Shown: positions 52,610-64,000 of the stretch, one piece after another
How the letters are laid out: each line of letters starts with the position of its first letter
Numbering within the stretch: position 1 is the stretch's first letter
Origin: Kaistia geumhonensis
GTDB lineage: Bacteria > Pseudomonadota > Alphaproteobacteria > Rhizobiales > Kaistiaceae
Assembly (NCBI RefSeq): GCF_030815145.1
Contig: NZ_JAUSWJ010000001.1
Coordinates: 4,392,501 to 4,456,500, forward strand
DNA: 64,000 nucleotides
Reading direction: 5' to 3'
Notes under the pieces: generated by a model
What the model saw: only the letters and a program-made list of their open reading frames with translations
What the model was told of the DNA's origin: nothing
Databases searched by the model: none
Translations under genes and position numbers: made by a program

Positions 52610-53698
52610 ATGTCGCAAACTTCTCTCCGTCTCGTCGAAGGGGCCACCATGGACAAGTCGAAAGCGCTTGATGCCGCGCTGAGCCAGATCGAGCGCGCCT
52701 TCGGCAAGGGCTCGATCATGCGTCTCGGGAAGAACGAGAAGGTGGTCGAGATCGGCACCGTCTCGACCGGGTCGCTCGGGCTCGACATCGCGCTCGGGAT
52801 CGGCGGGCTGCCGCGCGGCCGCATCGTCGAGATCTACGGGCCGGAATCCTCGGGCAAGACGACGCTCGCCCTGCACACTGTCGCCGAGGCGCAGAAGGCC
52901 GGCGGCATCTGTGCCTTCGTCGACGCGGAGCATGCGCTCGATCCGGTCTATGCACGCAAGCTCGGCGTCAATCTCGACGACTTGCTGATCTCGCAGCCCG
53001 ATACCGGCGAGCAGGCTCTGGAGATCGCCGACACGCTGGTGCGCTCCGGCGCCATCGACGTGCTGGTCATCGATTCGGTTGCCGCGCTGACGCCGCGCGC
53101 CGAAATCGAGGGCGAGATGGGCGAGAGCCTGCCCGGCCTGCAGGCCCGCCTCATGAGCCAGGCGCTCAGGAAGCTCACGGCCTCGATCTCGAAGTCGAAG
53201 ACCATGGTGATCTTCATCAACCAGATCCGCATGAAGATCGGCGTCATGTTCGGCAATCCCGAGACGACGACGGGCGGCAATGCGCTGAAGTTCTATGCCT
53301 CGGTGCGTCTCGACATCCGCCGCATCGGCGCGATCAAGGACCGCGACGAGGTCGTCGGCAACCAGACCCGCGTCAAGGTGGTCAAGAACAAGCTTGCCCC
53401 GCCTTTCAAGCAGGTCGAGTTCGACATCATGTATGGCGAGGGCGTCTCCAAGACGGGCGAACTCATCGATCTCGGCGTGAAGGCCGGCATCGTCGAGAAG
53501 TCCGGCGCCTGGTTCTCCTATGACAGCCAGCGCCTCGGTCAGGGCCGCGAGAACGCCAAGATGTTCATGCGCGACAATCCCGAGATCGCGCAGAAGGTCG
53601 AGCTCGCCATCCGTCAGAATGCCGGTCTTCTCGCCGAGGCCCTTCTCTCGAAGGACGCGGCGGGCGAGGATGACGGCGACGAGGCACTGGAAGCCTGA
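52610..53698 (+). CDS. recA: Recombinase RecA
   Basis: A 362-residue RecA: the strand-exchange ATPase for homologous recombination and the SOS co-protease for LexA. Walker A GPESSGKT, Walker B VLVIDS, the L1 loop with [19 protein letters not shown] and L2 with [19 protein letters not shown] are all intact, and the acidic tail ends DDGDEALEA. Start ATG 52610 fits the promoter 51 bp upstream; the longer open frame is antisense to the lipoprotein gene. The GFA-family gene starts 20 bp after. Confidence 0.98.
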   Translation: MSQTSLRLVEGATMDKSKALDAALSQIERAFGKGSIMRLGKNEKVVEIGTVSTGSLGLDIALGIGGLPRGRIVEIYGPESSGKTTLALHTVAEAQKAGGICAFVDAEHALDPVYARKLGVNLDDLLISQPDTGEQALEIADTLVRSGAIDVLVIDSVAALTPRAEIEGEMGESLPGLQARLMSQALRKLTASISKSKTMVIFINQIRMKIGVMFGNPETTTGGNALKFYASVRLDIRRIGAIKDRDEVVGNQTRVKVVKNKLAPPFKQVEFDIMYGEGVSKTGELIDLGVKAGIVEKSGAWFSYDSQRLGQGRENAKMFMRDNPEIAQKVELAIRQNAGLLAEALLSKDAAGEDDGDEALEA

Positions 53699-53718
53699 GG
53701 CGGGAAGGGGAGCGGGAA

Positions 53719-54078
53719 ATGGCGGACGCGGGACGGGTCGAAGGCGGCTGCCATTGCGGCGCGGTGCGTTTCGAGGCGACGGGGGATTTCTCCTCCGCGA
53801 TCTCGTGCAACTGCTCGATCTGCCAGAAGCGCGGGCACTGGCTCGCCTTCCTCCCCGCGTCGGCCTTCACCGTCACGGCCGGCGAGGCGTTGCTGACGGA
53901 CTATCAGTTCAACCAGCATGTCATCCATCATCTCTTCTGTCCGCGCTGCGGCATCGAAGCCTTCGCGCGCGGCAAGACGCCGGACGGCGGCGACATGGTG
54001 GCGGTCAATGTCCGCTGCATCGACGGCATCGACCTCTCCGCCGTCACCGTCCACCCCTATGACGGTCGCAGTCACTGA
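53719..54078 (+). CDS. GFA family zinc protein
   Basis: A 119-residue protein with the GFA zinc motifs GCHCGAV, CNCSICQKRGH and FCPRCGIEAF. Its function is not known beyond the Mss4-like fold. GGAGCGGG lies before ATG 53719. It follows recA by only 20 bp, so it is probably transcribed with it, at least by read-through. A relative is at 11420. Confidence 0.88.
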   Translation: MADAGRVEGGCHCGAVRFEATGDFSSAISCNCSICQKRGHWLAFLPASAFTVTAGEALLTDYQFNQHVIHHLFCPRCGIEAFARGKTPDGGDMVAVNVRCIDGIDLSAVTVHPYDGRSH

Positions 54079-54141
54079 GAGAGCCCGCGGCTGCGGACGG
54101 CGCGGCCGTCGGTCGCGTTGCCGGCCTTTTCTGGACAGGCC

Positions 54142-54201
54142 AGCGGCCGGCCGCTAAAAACGCCGGCACGTTTTCCTTCGCGCGGCCCCGACGGGCCGCG
54201 C
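54142..54201 (+). promoter_or_regulatory. alaS leader palindrome and stem-loop
   Basis: AGCGGCCGGCCGCT (54142-54155) is a perfect palindrome. GCGCGGCCC (54180-54188) pairs with GGGCCGCGC (54193-54201), a 9-bp stem with a 4-nt loop, 24 nt before the alaS ATG. Autogenous or translational control is possible but not shown. Confidence 0.4.
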
Positions 54202-54225
54202 ATGTCTTTCCAGGCGGGTCCGTTC

Positions 54226-56874
<2,649 letters not shown>

Positions 56875-56899
56875 CGCCGCCCGCGCGGGAGCGAAGGCC

Positions 56900-58663
56900 A
56901 TGGAGCATGTCGCCGACGGCCGCCAGCTCCTCGTGTTTCTGGTCGCGGCCGGCATCGTCGTTCCGCTCTTCCAGCATCTGAAGCTCGGCGTGGTGCTGGG
57001 CTTCCTGATCGCCGGCATCATCGTCGGGCCGGGCGGCTTCGGCCATCTGGTGCCGCTGAGCTCGCTGTTCGGCTATGCGACGATCACCAATGTCGGCCAG
57101 CTGCAGGCATTCGGCGATCTCGGCATCCTGTTCCTTTTGTTCACGATCGGCCTCGAGCTTTCCTTTGCACGGCTCGGCTCGATCGGGCGGCTGATGCTGG
57201 GCGCGGGCGGGCTGCAGGTCGCGCTCGCCACGGCCGCCATCTACGCCGCCGCGGCGCTGGCCGGCTTCGAGTTCGACGATTCGCTCGTCTTCGGCATGGC
57301 CTTCGCGCTGTCGTCGACCGCCATCGTCACCCAGTCCCTCGCCGAGCGGCGCCGGCTCGGCACGCCGGTCGGACGCACCGCGCTCGGTGTGCTGATCCTT
57401 CAGGACCTGATGGTCGTGCCGATCGTGATCGTGGTCGGCATTCTCGCCCAGCCGGGCGCCAGCGTCGGTCTCGCCCTCGTGAAGGGCGTCGCGATCGCCG
57501 CCGTGGTGGTCGTCGGCGTGGTCCTGCTCGGCCGCACCATCGTGAAGCCGCTGATGCGCTTCGCGGGCGCGACCGGCAACCGGACGCTGCTCATCGCCAT
57601 CACGCTCCTCATCATCGTCGTCGCGGGCTTCATCACGGCGCGCGCCGGCCTCTCGGCGGCGCTCGGCGCCTTCCTTGCCGGCCTCCTGCTCAGCGAGACG
57701 GAGTATCGCCACCAGATCGACGTCGAAGTCGAACCGTTCAAGGATCTGCTGCTCGGCCTCTTCTTCATGACGGTCGGCATGACGATCGACATCGCGGCGG
57801 TCGTCGGCCAGCTGCCGATCATCATCGCGGCGCTGGCGGTGCTCTTCCTCGTCAAGCTGGCCTTCGGCTACCTGGCGCTCCGAATCGCGAAGCTCGAACG
57901 GGCGGCGGCGGTCGAGACGGCTTTCATCCTTTGCGGCGCCGGCGAGTTCGCCTTCGTCGTCCTGACGCTTGCCGCCCGCGACGGCGTCGTTTCCGACGAG
58001 ATCGCCCGGCTCGCCACGACCATCGCCGCGATTTCCATGGTCCTGACGCCGGTCATGGGCGCACTCGGCTCGCGATTCGCGAAGCGCCTCGCCGCCCGCG
58101 ACGCCGAAGCGCGGAGCGGCGTCGGCGGCGATCATGGCTTCTCGGATCATGTCATCATCGGCGGCTTCGGGCGTTTCGGCGCCACGGTGGCGAAGCTGCT
58201 CTCGGCCGAGGATATCGCCCATGTGGCGCTCGATCTCGACGCCGAGCATGTCGTGCGCGCGGCGCGCGAGGGGCAGATGGTCTTCTTCGGCGACGCGACA
58301 CGGCCGGAGATCCTCGCGCGCCTCGGCGCGGAGCGGGCCCGCGCTTTCGTGGTGACGGTCGACGACGCCGTGATTTCCGAGCTAATGGTGCGGACCATCC
58401 GCGAGCACTGGCCGTCCGCCATCATTCATGCGCGCGCGCGGACCGTGACGCATGGGCGGCGGCTGCTCGATGCCGGCGCCAATGATGTGGTGCCGGAGGC
58501 GCTCGAGGGCAGCCTGCAACTCGCGGGCAATCTCCTCGGCGATATCGGGCTGCCGGACGAGGCGGTGGAGCAGCGCCTGGCCGTGGCCCGCGAGACCGCC
58601 CGCGCGCTGATGCGCGGCGGCCCGGCGGAGCCCGACAAGGCGAAGCCGCCTATCGATGGGTGA
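56900..58663 (+). CDS. Kef-type (CPA2) cation:proton antiporter with RCK domain
   Basis: A 587-residue antiporter. About the first 390 residues form a dozen membrane helices with the CPA2 elements FGDLGILFLLFTIGLELSF and LGVLILQDLMVVPIVIV, where the acidic QD in helix 5-6 carries protons and cations. From about 410 a cytosolic TrkA-N/RCK domain begins (VIIGGFGRFGATVAK, Rossmann GxGxxG), which binds nucleotide to gate transport. It resembles YbaL or KefB/C. Likely K+ or Na+ efflux under stress. Downstream of alaS and may be cotranscribed. Confidence 0.9.
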   Translation: MEHVADGRQLLVFLVAAGIVVPLFQHLKLGVVLGFLIAGIIVGPGGFGHLVPLSSLFGYATITNVGQLQAFGDLGILFLLFTIGLELSFARLGSIGRLMLGAGGLQVALATAAIYAAAALAGFEFDDSLVFGMAFALSSTAIVTQSLAERRRLGTPVGRTALGVLILQDLMVVPIVIVVGILAQPGASVGLALVKGVAIAAVVVVGVVLLGRTIVKPLMRFAGATGNRTLLIAITLLIIVVAGFITARAGLSAALGAFLAGLLLSETEYRHQIDVEVEPFKDLLLGLFFMTVGMTIDIAAVVGQLPIIIAALAVLFLVKLAFGYLALRIAKLERAAAVETAFILCGAGEFAFVVLTLAARDGVVSDEIARLATTIAAISMVLTPVMGALGSRFAKRLAARDAEARSGVGGDHGFSDHVIIGGFGRFGATVAKLLSAEDIAHVALDLDAEHVVRAAREGQMVFFGDATRPEILARLGAERARAFVVTVDDAVISELMVRTIREHWPSAIIHARARTVTHGRRLLDAGANDVVPEALEGSLQLAGNLLGDIGLPDEAVEQRLAVARETARALMRGGPAEPDKAKPPIDG

Positions 58664-58690
58664 CGGGCGGCCTCGCTGTCGAGTGTCACG

Positions 58691-59713
58691 TCAGCCGGCG
58701 CGGCGGCCTTCGCTCTGACGCTCCAGCATCCAGCCGGGATATTCCGGCGGCAGCGCGCTGACCGCATCGAGCGTCGCCATGTCCTCGGTCGACAGGTCGA
58801 TCGCGACGGCGCCGAGATTGTCGGCGAGCTGGTCGGCCGACTTGGCGCCGATGATCACCGAGGTCACGAAAGGCTTCTTCAGGAGATAGGCAAGCGCGAT
58901 CTGCGGCACTGAAGCGCTCTTGGCCTCCGCGATCGCCCGCATCGCATCGACGGCGTCGAAGGCGCGGTCGCGGTTCACGGGCGGGAAGTCGAAGCTGGCG
59001 CGCCGCGATCCATCGGGCCCCGAGCCGTCGCGCTGGTACTTGCCCGAGAGCAGGCCGCCGGCGAGCGGGCTCCACACCATCAGCCCGACCCCCTCCGCCT
59101 GAAGGAGCGGCGCGATCTCGCGTTCGAGGTCACGGCCGGCGATCGTGTAATAGGCCTGCAGCGAGGCGACGCGCGCCCAGCCTTTGGCGTCGGCAAGCCC
59201 GACCGCCTTCATGATCTGCCACGCCGCCCAGTTGGAGACGCCGACATAGCGGACATGCCCCTGGCGCACGAGGTCGTCGAGCGCGCGCACCGTCTCCTCG
59301 ACCGGCGTCAGCGGGTCGAAGCCATGGATCTGGTAGAGGTCGATATAGTCGGTGCCGAGCCGCTTCAGGCTGGCCTTGACCGCGTCCATGATATGGCCGC
59401 GCGAGGCGCCGCGGTCGTTCGGACCGGGACCGACGGCGCCGAGCGCCTTTGTCGCGAGAACCACGTCGCTGCGCTTGCGGCCGGAGTTGACGATGGCGCG
59501 GCCGGTGATCTCCTCGGAAAGGCCTTCGGAATAGACATCCGCGGTGTCAATGAAGTTGATGCCGGCGTCGAGCGCGCGGGCGACGATGCCGTCGGCGACG
59601 GACTGGTCGAGCTGGCCGATGGCGGTCCAGAAGCCCTTGCCGCCGAAGGTCATGGTGCCGAGGCAGAGTTCGGAGACGAGGAGGCCGGTGCGGCCGAGTG
59701 TCTTGGTGCGCAT
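58691..59713 (-). CDS. Aldo/keto reductase
   Basis: A 340-residue NADPH-dependent reductase with the complete AKR tetrad: Asp56, Tyr61 (FIDTADVYSEG), Lys89 (VVLATK) and His130 (LYQIHG). The N-terminus MRTKTLGRTGLLVSELCLGTMTFGG is typical of the group related to YajO/GSP69-like. It reduces aldehydes or ketones, perhaps toxic carbonyls. ATG 59713 is chosen; the longer frame is not family-like. It is divergent from an AraC_N-type regulator, which likely controls it. Confidence 0.93.
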   Translation of the reverse strand: MRTKTLGRTGLLVSELCLGTMTFGGKGFWTAIGQLDQSVADGIVARALDAGINFIDTADVYSEGLSEEITGRAIVNSGRKRSDVVLATKALGAVGPGPNDRGASRGHIMDAVKASLKRLGTDYIDLYQIHGFDPLTPVEETVRALDDLVRQGHVRYVGVSNWAAWQIMKAVGLADAKGWARVASLQAYYTIAGRDLEREIAPLLQAEGVGLMVWSPLAGGLLSGKYQRDGSGPDGSRRASFDFPPVNRDRAFDAVDAMRAIAEAKSASVPQIALAYLLKKPFVTSVIIGAKSADQLADNLGAVAIDLSTEDMATLDAVSALPPEYPGWMLERQSEGRRAG

Positions 59714-59910
59714 GGAAATTCTCCGGGTGATGGCAGCGGGGAGGGCGGCTCGTCGGGCCGCCGGCGCGTCCGCCGCCCCATGAAGATGGGCGCGCGCGCT
59801 GCTCGTGCGGTAGCCTTTTGCTGGCTCCTTCTTGCACGATCCTCTCAGGGCGCCCATTCTCTGACGTGCCGGCAAGGATGCGGTGCGGGTGAAGCGAAGG
59901 AAACCAGCTC

Positions 59911-60807
59911 ATGGACGAACGCGATGCGCTGGCCTCGATCCTCCGCCGCCACGCTGTGAAGGGTCGCACGATCACGCCCATTCCGCGGCTCGGGCTGCTT
60001 CGCGCCGAATCGAACAACGTGCCGGCGCCGGCCTTCTACGAACCGGTTCTCTGCGTCGCGGTGCAAGGTGCCAAGCGGCTTTTCGTCGGCGATGCCGTGC
60101 TGACCTATGACCAGCGGCATTTCCTCGTGGTCGCCGTCGATCTTCCGGTGATGGCCGCGATCGTCGAGGCGAGCCCCGAGGAACCCTATCTCTGCGTGTC
60201 GCTGCGGCTCGACCGTCTGGCCATCGTCGACATCCTCTCCAGCCTGCCGCCCGCGCCTGCCGTCGACGAGCCGGTCGGCCTGGCGATCGGGACGCTCGAT
60301 CGCGATTTGCTCGATCCTCTCGTGCGGCTCGTCGGCCTGCTCGATCGGCCCGCGGAAGCGGCGATGCTGGCGCCGCTCTACGAGCGGGAGGTGCTTTACC
60401 GGCTCATCACCGGTCCGGCGGGTCCGGTGCTGCGCCAGATGGTGGTCCATGACGGCCGGCTGGCGCGGGTCGAGCGCGCGATCGCGTGGATCAAGCGGCA
60501 TTTCGACCAGCCGATGCGCATCCAGGGGTTGGCCGAGATCGCCGGCATGAGCCCGGCGTCGCTGCACCGACATTTCAAGGCGGTGACGGCGATGAGCCCG
60601 CTACAGTTCCAGAAGCAGATACGCCTGCAGGAGGCGCGGCGGCGCCTCGTGGCCGAGCCGCAGGATGCCGGAGTCGTCGGCTATGCCGTGGGCTATGAGA
60701 GCCCGTCGCAGTTCAGCCGTGAGTACGCCCGCCTCTTCGGAGCGCCGCCGTCCCGCGACGCCGCGCGGCTGCGCGGTCTCGGCGAGCGCGCGGCGCCGGA
60801 GCCCTGA
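59911..60807 (+). CDS. AraC family regulator with AraC_N domain (YqhC-like)
   Basis: A 298-residue transcription factor. The N-terminal part (about 20-180) matches the AraC_N sensor domain (PAFYEPVLCVAVQGAKRLFVGD). The C-terminal part (about 195-290) holds the two helix-turn-helix motifs of AraC: MRIQGLAEIAGMSPASLHRHFKAV and AVGYESPSQFSREYARLFG. In Escherichia coli, YqhC of the same type turns on the aldehyde reductases yqhD-dkgA; here it is divergent from an aldo/keto reductase, a parallel arrangement. Start ATG 59911. Confidence 0.9.
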   Translation: MDERDALASILRRHAVKGRTITPIPRLGLLRAESNNVPAPAFYEPVLCVAVQGAKRLFVGDAVLTYDQRHFLVVAVDLPVMAAIVEASPEEPYLCVSLRLDRLAIVDILSSLPPAPAVDEPVGLAIGTLDRDLLDPLVRLVGLLDRPAEAAMLAPLYEREVLYRLITGPAGPVLRQMVVHDGRLARVERAIAWIKRHFDQPMRIQGLAEIAGMSPASLHRHFKAVTAMSPLQFQKQIRLQEARRRLVAEPQDAGVVGYAVGYESPSQFSREYARLFGAPPSRDAARLRGLGERAAPEP

Positions 60808-60810
60808 CGT

Positions 60811-61608
60811 TCACGCCGCCTTGCGGCTGATGAAGAGACCGGTCTCCTTGGGGCATGCGAGCACCCCGCCGCCGCGCGCGAACGCCTCCTCGACCGAGGC
60901 CCGGAAGGCCGCGAGTTCGGTCTCGCTGGCGCGGTCGCCCGGCGGAAACGAGGTCATTGCCAGAATGACGTCTTCCGGATCCGCGACACGCATGCTGGCC
61001 GGGTGGATGGCGGTCTCGACGGCGCCGAAGCATGCGCCCATCGAGCGTTCGGCGTCCTCGAAGCCGAAGGCGAGCGCGGCCGGATTGACGGGAGAACCGC
61101 CGAAGACGGTCGTCAGCTCATAGATCGCCCGCATGTCGCCGATGCCGTTGGTGGTGACGGCGAGCGCGCCGCCGGGGCGCAGCACCCGGTGCGCCTCCGC
61201 GATCGCCGCGGCCGGATCGGCGACGTGGTAGAGCATGTGCATGGCGAGGACGAGGTCGAAGCTCTCGTCGGCGAAGGGCAGCGAGGCGGCGTCCGCGATC
61301 CGGCCGGTCACCGAGGCGAAGGGCAGGGCGGCGCAGCGGGCGACGGCCTCCTCCACCATGCCGGGCGAAAGATCGGCGAGCGTCAGATCGAGCCCGGCCG
61401 GAACATGCGGCGCCGCGGAAGCCCAGAACCAGGCCGGTCCGCAGCCGATGTCGAGCAAGCGGTTGCCGACTGCGAGCGGCAGGCGCCGGGCGACCCATTC
61501 GAACCAGGGCGTTTCGGCCACCATCGACTGCGAGAACAGTCGGCCGCGCGCCGCGAGCTTGCGGCTGTCGGAATATTGTTCGGCATTTCCGCTCGACATC
61601 GACGTCAT
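60811..61608 (-). CDS. Class I SAM-dependent methyltransferase
   Basis: A 265-residue methyltransferase with motif I LLDIGCGPAWFW, an acidic LADLSP loop, ADAASLPFADESFDLVLAMHMLYHV (motif II/III) and the post-I RPGGALAVTTN. The substrate is unknown; UbiE/biotin-type homologues look like this. ATG 61608. It ends 3 bp before the AraC-type gene's end on the other strand (tail to tail). Confidence 0.85.
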   Translation of the reverse strand: MTSMSSGNAEQYSDSRKLAARGRLFSQSMVAETPWFEWVARRLPLAVGNRLLDIGCGPAWFWASAAPHVPAGLDLTLADLSPGMVEEAVARCAALPFASVTGRIADAASLPFADESFDLVLAMHMLYHVADPAAAIAEAHRVLRPGGALAVTTNGIGDMRAIYELTTVFGGSPVNPAALAFGFEDAERSMGACFGAVETAIHPASMRVADPEDVILAMTSFPPGDRASETELAAFRASVEEAFARGGGVLACPKETGLFISRKAA

Positions 61609-61676
61609 CGGATCACCCCGCTCGTCAATGAGGTGAGCCTAGTCGCGCCGGGTTGAACGCGCCAGTCCCGTTCGCG

Positions 61677-62381
61677 TCAGGGGCGAATCCAGACGCGCAG
61701 AGTCCCGATGCTCTCGAAGCCCAGCGTGTGGAAGGGCGTGCGATCGTCGCCCGATTCGTAGCCGACGACCGGCAGGCCCGGCGCGCGGCGCCGGGCGACC
61801 TCGACGAGGGCTGCGAGCGCGGCCTCGTCGCCGCCGAGAAAGACGTTGGAGATGCCGATCGCGCCGTTCGAAAGGTTGAGGGCGGCCCCTGCCAAGATCC
61901 GGCCTTCGCGGGTGAGGGCGAGGAAGCTGATCCGTTCGTCGTCGAGGAGCGACGGAGGAAAGACCCTGCCGCCATTCTCCATGCCTCCCCAGGCGCGTTC
62001 CCAGAGCGCCAGCTCGTCGGCCGCTTCGACCACCGCGACGCCGAAATCTGCTACGCCCGCCGCTAGCGCCGCCGTCGGCGGCAGCCAGAGCCAGTCGGCG
62101 TCGAAGATCGGTTGGAGACCGATGTCAGAGAGGTCGAGCCTGGAGAAGCTGTCCTTGATGCCGATCCCGCGCCCGGGTTGCTCGGCCAGTAGCTCGATCG
62201 CCGTCAGCTGCTGGTCGGTGGCGTCGGGATCGGTCGTGACGAGATTGGGATAGAAGGGCGGCGCGTCGCCGCCATTGATCCAGAACCCCGGCTCGAACCG
62301 GCACGCGGCCCCATGTGCGCGCGAGACGGCGTCGCACCAATCCGCATTGTTCCAGGCTGCGAGCACGACGGGGTCTGACAT
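61677..62381 (-). CDS. GNAT-like acetyltransferase (tentative)
   Basis: A 234-residue soluble protein. The C-terminal half has ISFLALTREGRILAGAALNLSNGAIGISNVFLG and DRTPFHTLGFESIGTLRVW, which fit the beta4-beta5 strands and the last helix-strand (GF) of the GNAT fold; the N-terminal half is less clear. No substrate can be inferred. ATG 62381 is after the icd terminator, so the gene has its own transcript or depends on read-through. Confidence 0.65.
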   Translation of the reverse strand: MSDPVVLAAWNNADWCDAVSRAHGAACRFEPGFWINGGDAPPFYPNLVTTDPDATDQQLTAIELLAEQPGRGIGIKDSFSRLDLSDIGLQPIFDADWLWLPPTAALAAGVADFGVAVVEAADELALWERAWGGMENGGRVFPPSLLDDERISFLALTREGRILAGAALNLSNGAIGISNVFLGGDEAALAALVEVARRRAPGLPVVGYESGDDRTPFHTLGFESIGTLRVWIRP

Positions 62382-62399
62382 CGTTCCATCCGCATAAGC

Positions 62400-62427
62400 A
62401 AAACGGCGCGGGGGACACCCGCGCCGT
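62400..62427 (-). terminator. icd terminator
   Basis: A 10-bp stem ACGGCGCGGG (62403-62412) / CCCGCGCCGT (62418-62427) with a 5-nt loop; on the minus strand the stem runs into TTTT (62403-62400) and then GC. It lies 24 bp after the icd stop and before the acetyltransferase-like gene. Confidence 0.85.
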
Positions 62428-62450
62428 CGTGACATCGTGATCGGCGGCTC

Positions 62451-63665
62451 TCAGCCGGCCATGGCCTTGGTCAGGTTGTCGCTGACCTTGTCGAGGAAGC
62501 CGGTTGTCGAGAGCCATTTCTGGTCGGGGCCGACCAGGAGGGCGAGGTCCTTGGTCATGTAGCCGGCTTCGACCGTGTCGACGCAGACCTTCTCCAGCGT
62601 CGCAGCGAACTTCGCGAGCTCGGCATTGTCGTCGAGCTTCGCACGGTGGGCGAGGCCGCGGGTCCAGGCGAAGATCGACGCGATCGAGTTGGTCGAGGTT
62701 TCCTTGCCCTTCTGGTGCTCGCGATAATGGCGGGTGACGGTGCCGTGCGCCGCCTCGGCCTCGACGGTCTTGCCGTCGGGCGTCAGCAGGACCGAGGTCA
62801 TCAGGCCGAGCGAGCCGAAGCCCTGCGCGACGGTGTCGGACTGAACGTCGCCGTCATAGTTCTTGCACGCCCAGACATAGCCGCCGGACCACTTCAGCGC
62901 CGAGGCGACCATGTCGTCGATCAGGCGATGCTCATAGGTGAGGCCGGCGGCCTTGAAGTCGGCGGCGAACTCGTTGTCGAACACCTCCTGGAAGAGGTCC
63001 TTGAAGCGGCCGTCATAGGCCTTGAGGATCGTGTTCTTCGTCGAGAGATAGACCGGATACTTGCGCATCAGGCCGTAATTCAGCGAGGCGCGGGCGAATT
63101 CGCGGATCGACTCGTCGAGATTGTACATCGCCATGGCGACGCCGGCGCCCGGGAACTTGAACACTTCCTTTTCGATGACGGTGCCGTCTTCGCCCTCGAA
63201 CTTGATCGTCATGCGGCCCTTGCCGGGCACCTTGAAGTCGGTCGCGCGATACTGGTCGCCAAAGGCGTGGCGGCCGACGATGATCGGCTGCGTCCAGCCG
63301 GGAACGAGGCGCGGCACGTTCTTGCAGATGATCGGCTCGCGGAAGATCACGCCGCCGAGGATGTTGCGGATCGTGCCGTTCGGCGACTTCCACATCTCCT
63401 TGAGGTTGAACTCCTTCACGCGTGCTTCGTCGGGCGTGATCGTCGCGCATTTGACGCCGACGCCGACCTTCTTGATCGCTTCAGCCGCCTCGACCGTGAC
63501 CTTGTCGTTCGTCGCGTCGCGATGCTCGATGCCGAGGTCGAAATACTGCAGGTCGATGTCGAGATAGGGGTGGATCAGCTTGTCCTTGATGGCCTGCCAG
63601 ATGATGCGGGTCATCTCGTCGCCGTCGAGCTCGACGACCGGATTCGCTACCTTGATCTTCGCCAT
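62451..63665 (-). CDS. icd: NADP-dependent isocitrate dehydrogenase
   Basis: A 404-residue enzyme of the eukaryote-like (type II) group used by most alphaproteobacteria, which oxidatively decarboxylates isocitrate to 2-oxoglutarate in the citric acid cycle. [23 protein letters not shown] is the usual N-terminus; [12 protein letters not shown] (phosphate and isocitrate loop), the [19 protein letters not shown] metal/substrate loop with Asp ligands and [15 protein letters not shown] are in place. ATG 63665 is the family start; the long upstream frame is shadow. Own promoter and terminator. Confidence 0.97.
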   Translation of the reverse strand: MAKIKVANPVVELDGDEMTRIIWQAIKDKLIHPYLDIDLQYFDLGIEHRDATNDKVTVEAAEAIKKVGVGVKCATITPDEARVKEFNLKEMWKSPNGTIRNILGGVIFREPIICKNVPRLVPGWTQPIIVGRHAFGDQYRATDFKVPGKGRMTIKFEGEDGTVIEKEVFKFPGAGVAMAMYNLDESIREFARASLNYGLMRKYPVYLSTKNTILKAYDGRFKDLFQEVFDNEFAADFKAAGLTYEHRLIDDMVASALKWSGGYVWACKNYDGDVQSDTVAQGFGSLGLMTSVLLTPDGKTVEAEAAHGTVTRHYREHQKGKETSTNSIASIFAWTRGLAHRAKLDDNAELAKFAATLEKVCVDTVEAGYMTKDLALLVGPDQKWLSTTGFLDKVSDNLTKAMAG

Positions 63666-63744
63666 GGACTGTTCGCCTCGCCTTCGTTCGGAAGCCCTCG
63701 CGGCGGTGGAGGCCGGCGCGATCGGGCATGAGAAACCCGGCCTG

Positions 63745-63772
63745 CTATAGCATCGCCGCCCGGGAGCGCCAA
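63745..63772 (-). promoter_or_regulatory. icd promoter
   Basis: Reading the minus strand, TTGGCG (63772-63767) and CTATAG (63750-63745) are 16 bp apart, 79 bp before the icd ATG, a good alphaproteobacterial sigma70 match. Confidence 0.6.
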
Positions 63773-63912
63773 TGCGCGGCGGCGCAGCGCCGGTTAAGGA
63801 ACAGGGCGATTTTGTGGCTCCGTGCGGGAACGGCGGGCCGGCCTTGCCGTTGCAATGCATCGGCCGGGATGCGCTGCGATCCGGGCCGCTACCGACAGCC
63901 CCGGAGTCCACC

Positions 63913-64000
63913 ATGTCCGATCTGCACGAGTTGATCGAAACGCTCATGCTGAAGGCGGCGCTGACCCTGATGCTCGGCCTGGTCGGCTGGGCGGGCGCCG
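63913..64000 (+). CDS. Partial small membrane protein, continues past window
   Basis: From ATG 63913 the frame ([20 protein letters not shown] then LGLVGWAGA) is open to the last base of the window. A hydrophobic helix begins around residue 14. The gene is cut off, so its product and length are unknown. Confidence 0.45.
   Translation, partial: MSDLHELIETLMLKAALTLMLGLVGWAGA

Overview
The window is high-GC DNA that is almost entirely coding. It looks like a chromosomal segment of an alphaproteobacterium of the order Hyphomicrobiales (Rhizobiales). The pointers are cckA, flbT, a long FliO-like protein, a DksA with a reduced zinc finger, BA14K, DUF1127 and DUF3309 small proteins, a GAAC-N7-GAAC-type LexA site at recA, and a 2268-residue coiled-coil protein of the growth pole ring (GPR/RgsE) kind found in polar-growing rhizobia. 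The genus cannot be fixed from sequence alone. I see no insertion sequence, prophage, CRISPR array or rRNA; there is one tRNA gene, tRNA-Lys(CTT).

Layout, left to right. (1) 0-6.6 kb: end of a GNAT gene; a ParD-like/methionine aminopeptidase operon behind a palindromic promoter; soxR with an MFS exporter under a textbook SoxR promoter; a BA14K secreted protein; then phzF-like, hisC and a small membrane protein. (2) 6.6-11 kb: leuA with a leader peptide ending in four leucines, then a secreted beta-propeller protein. (3) 11-16.4 kb: the tRNA, small and zinc-binding proteins, a phosphotriesterase-like hydrolase, an AIM24 protein, an unrecognised HTH protein, a 0.7-kb AT-richer non-coding stretch, and a secreted pepsin-like protein. 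(4) 16.5-20.2 kb: a complete sugar-type ABC importer. (5) 20.5-28.3 kb: fatty-acid-hydroxylase-like and trypsin-like proteins, then a leftward block with a CHASE3 histidine kinase, an Rcp-type receiver, a REC-HisKA_2 kinase, a metallopeptidase and DUF1127, and an MFS transporter. (6) 28.5-35.3 kb: the giant GPR-like protein with exactly thirty in-phase 22-residue repeats. (7) 35.6-41 kb: Hpt protein, ferredoxin plus its reductase, and sixA-ycjX-ycjF. (8) 41.3-47.2 kb: flbT, FlgN-like, dksA, fliO-like and cckA, a motility and cell-cycle neighbourhood. (9) 47.3-54 kb: P450 plus an Asp-nucleophile hydrolase, a methyltransferase, psuG, a glycine-zipper lipoprotein and recA. (10) 54-64 kb: alaS, a Kef-type antiporter, a divergent aldo-keto reductase/AraC pair, a methyltransferase, an acetyltransferase-like gene and icd.

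Functionally this is mostly housekeeping (recA, alaS, icd, leuA, hisC, map) with stress and signalling modules between. The best leads are the 22-mer array in the GPR-like protein, the ParD-like/map operon, a bacterial two-aspartate pepsin-like secreted protein, and a near-identical promoter element placed exactly 27 nt upstream of two unrelated genes. I found no clearly new defence or mobile system.
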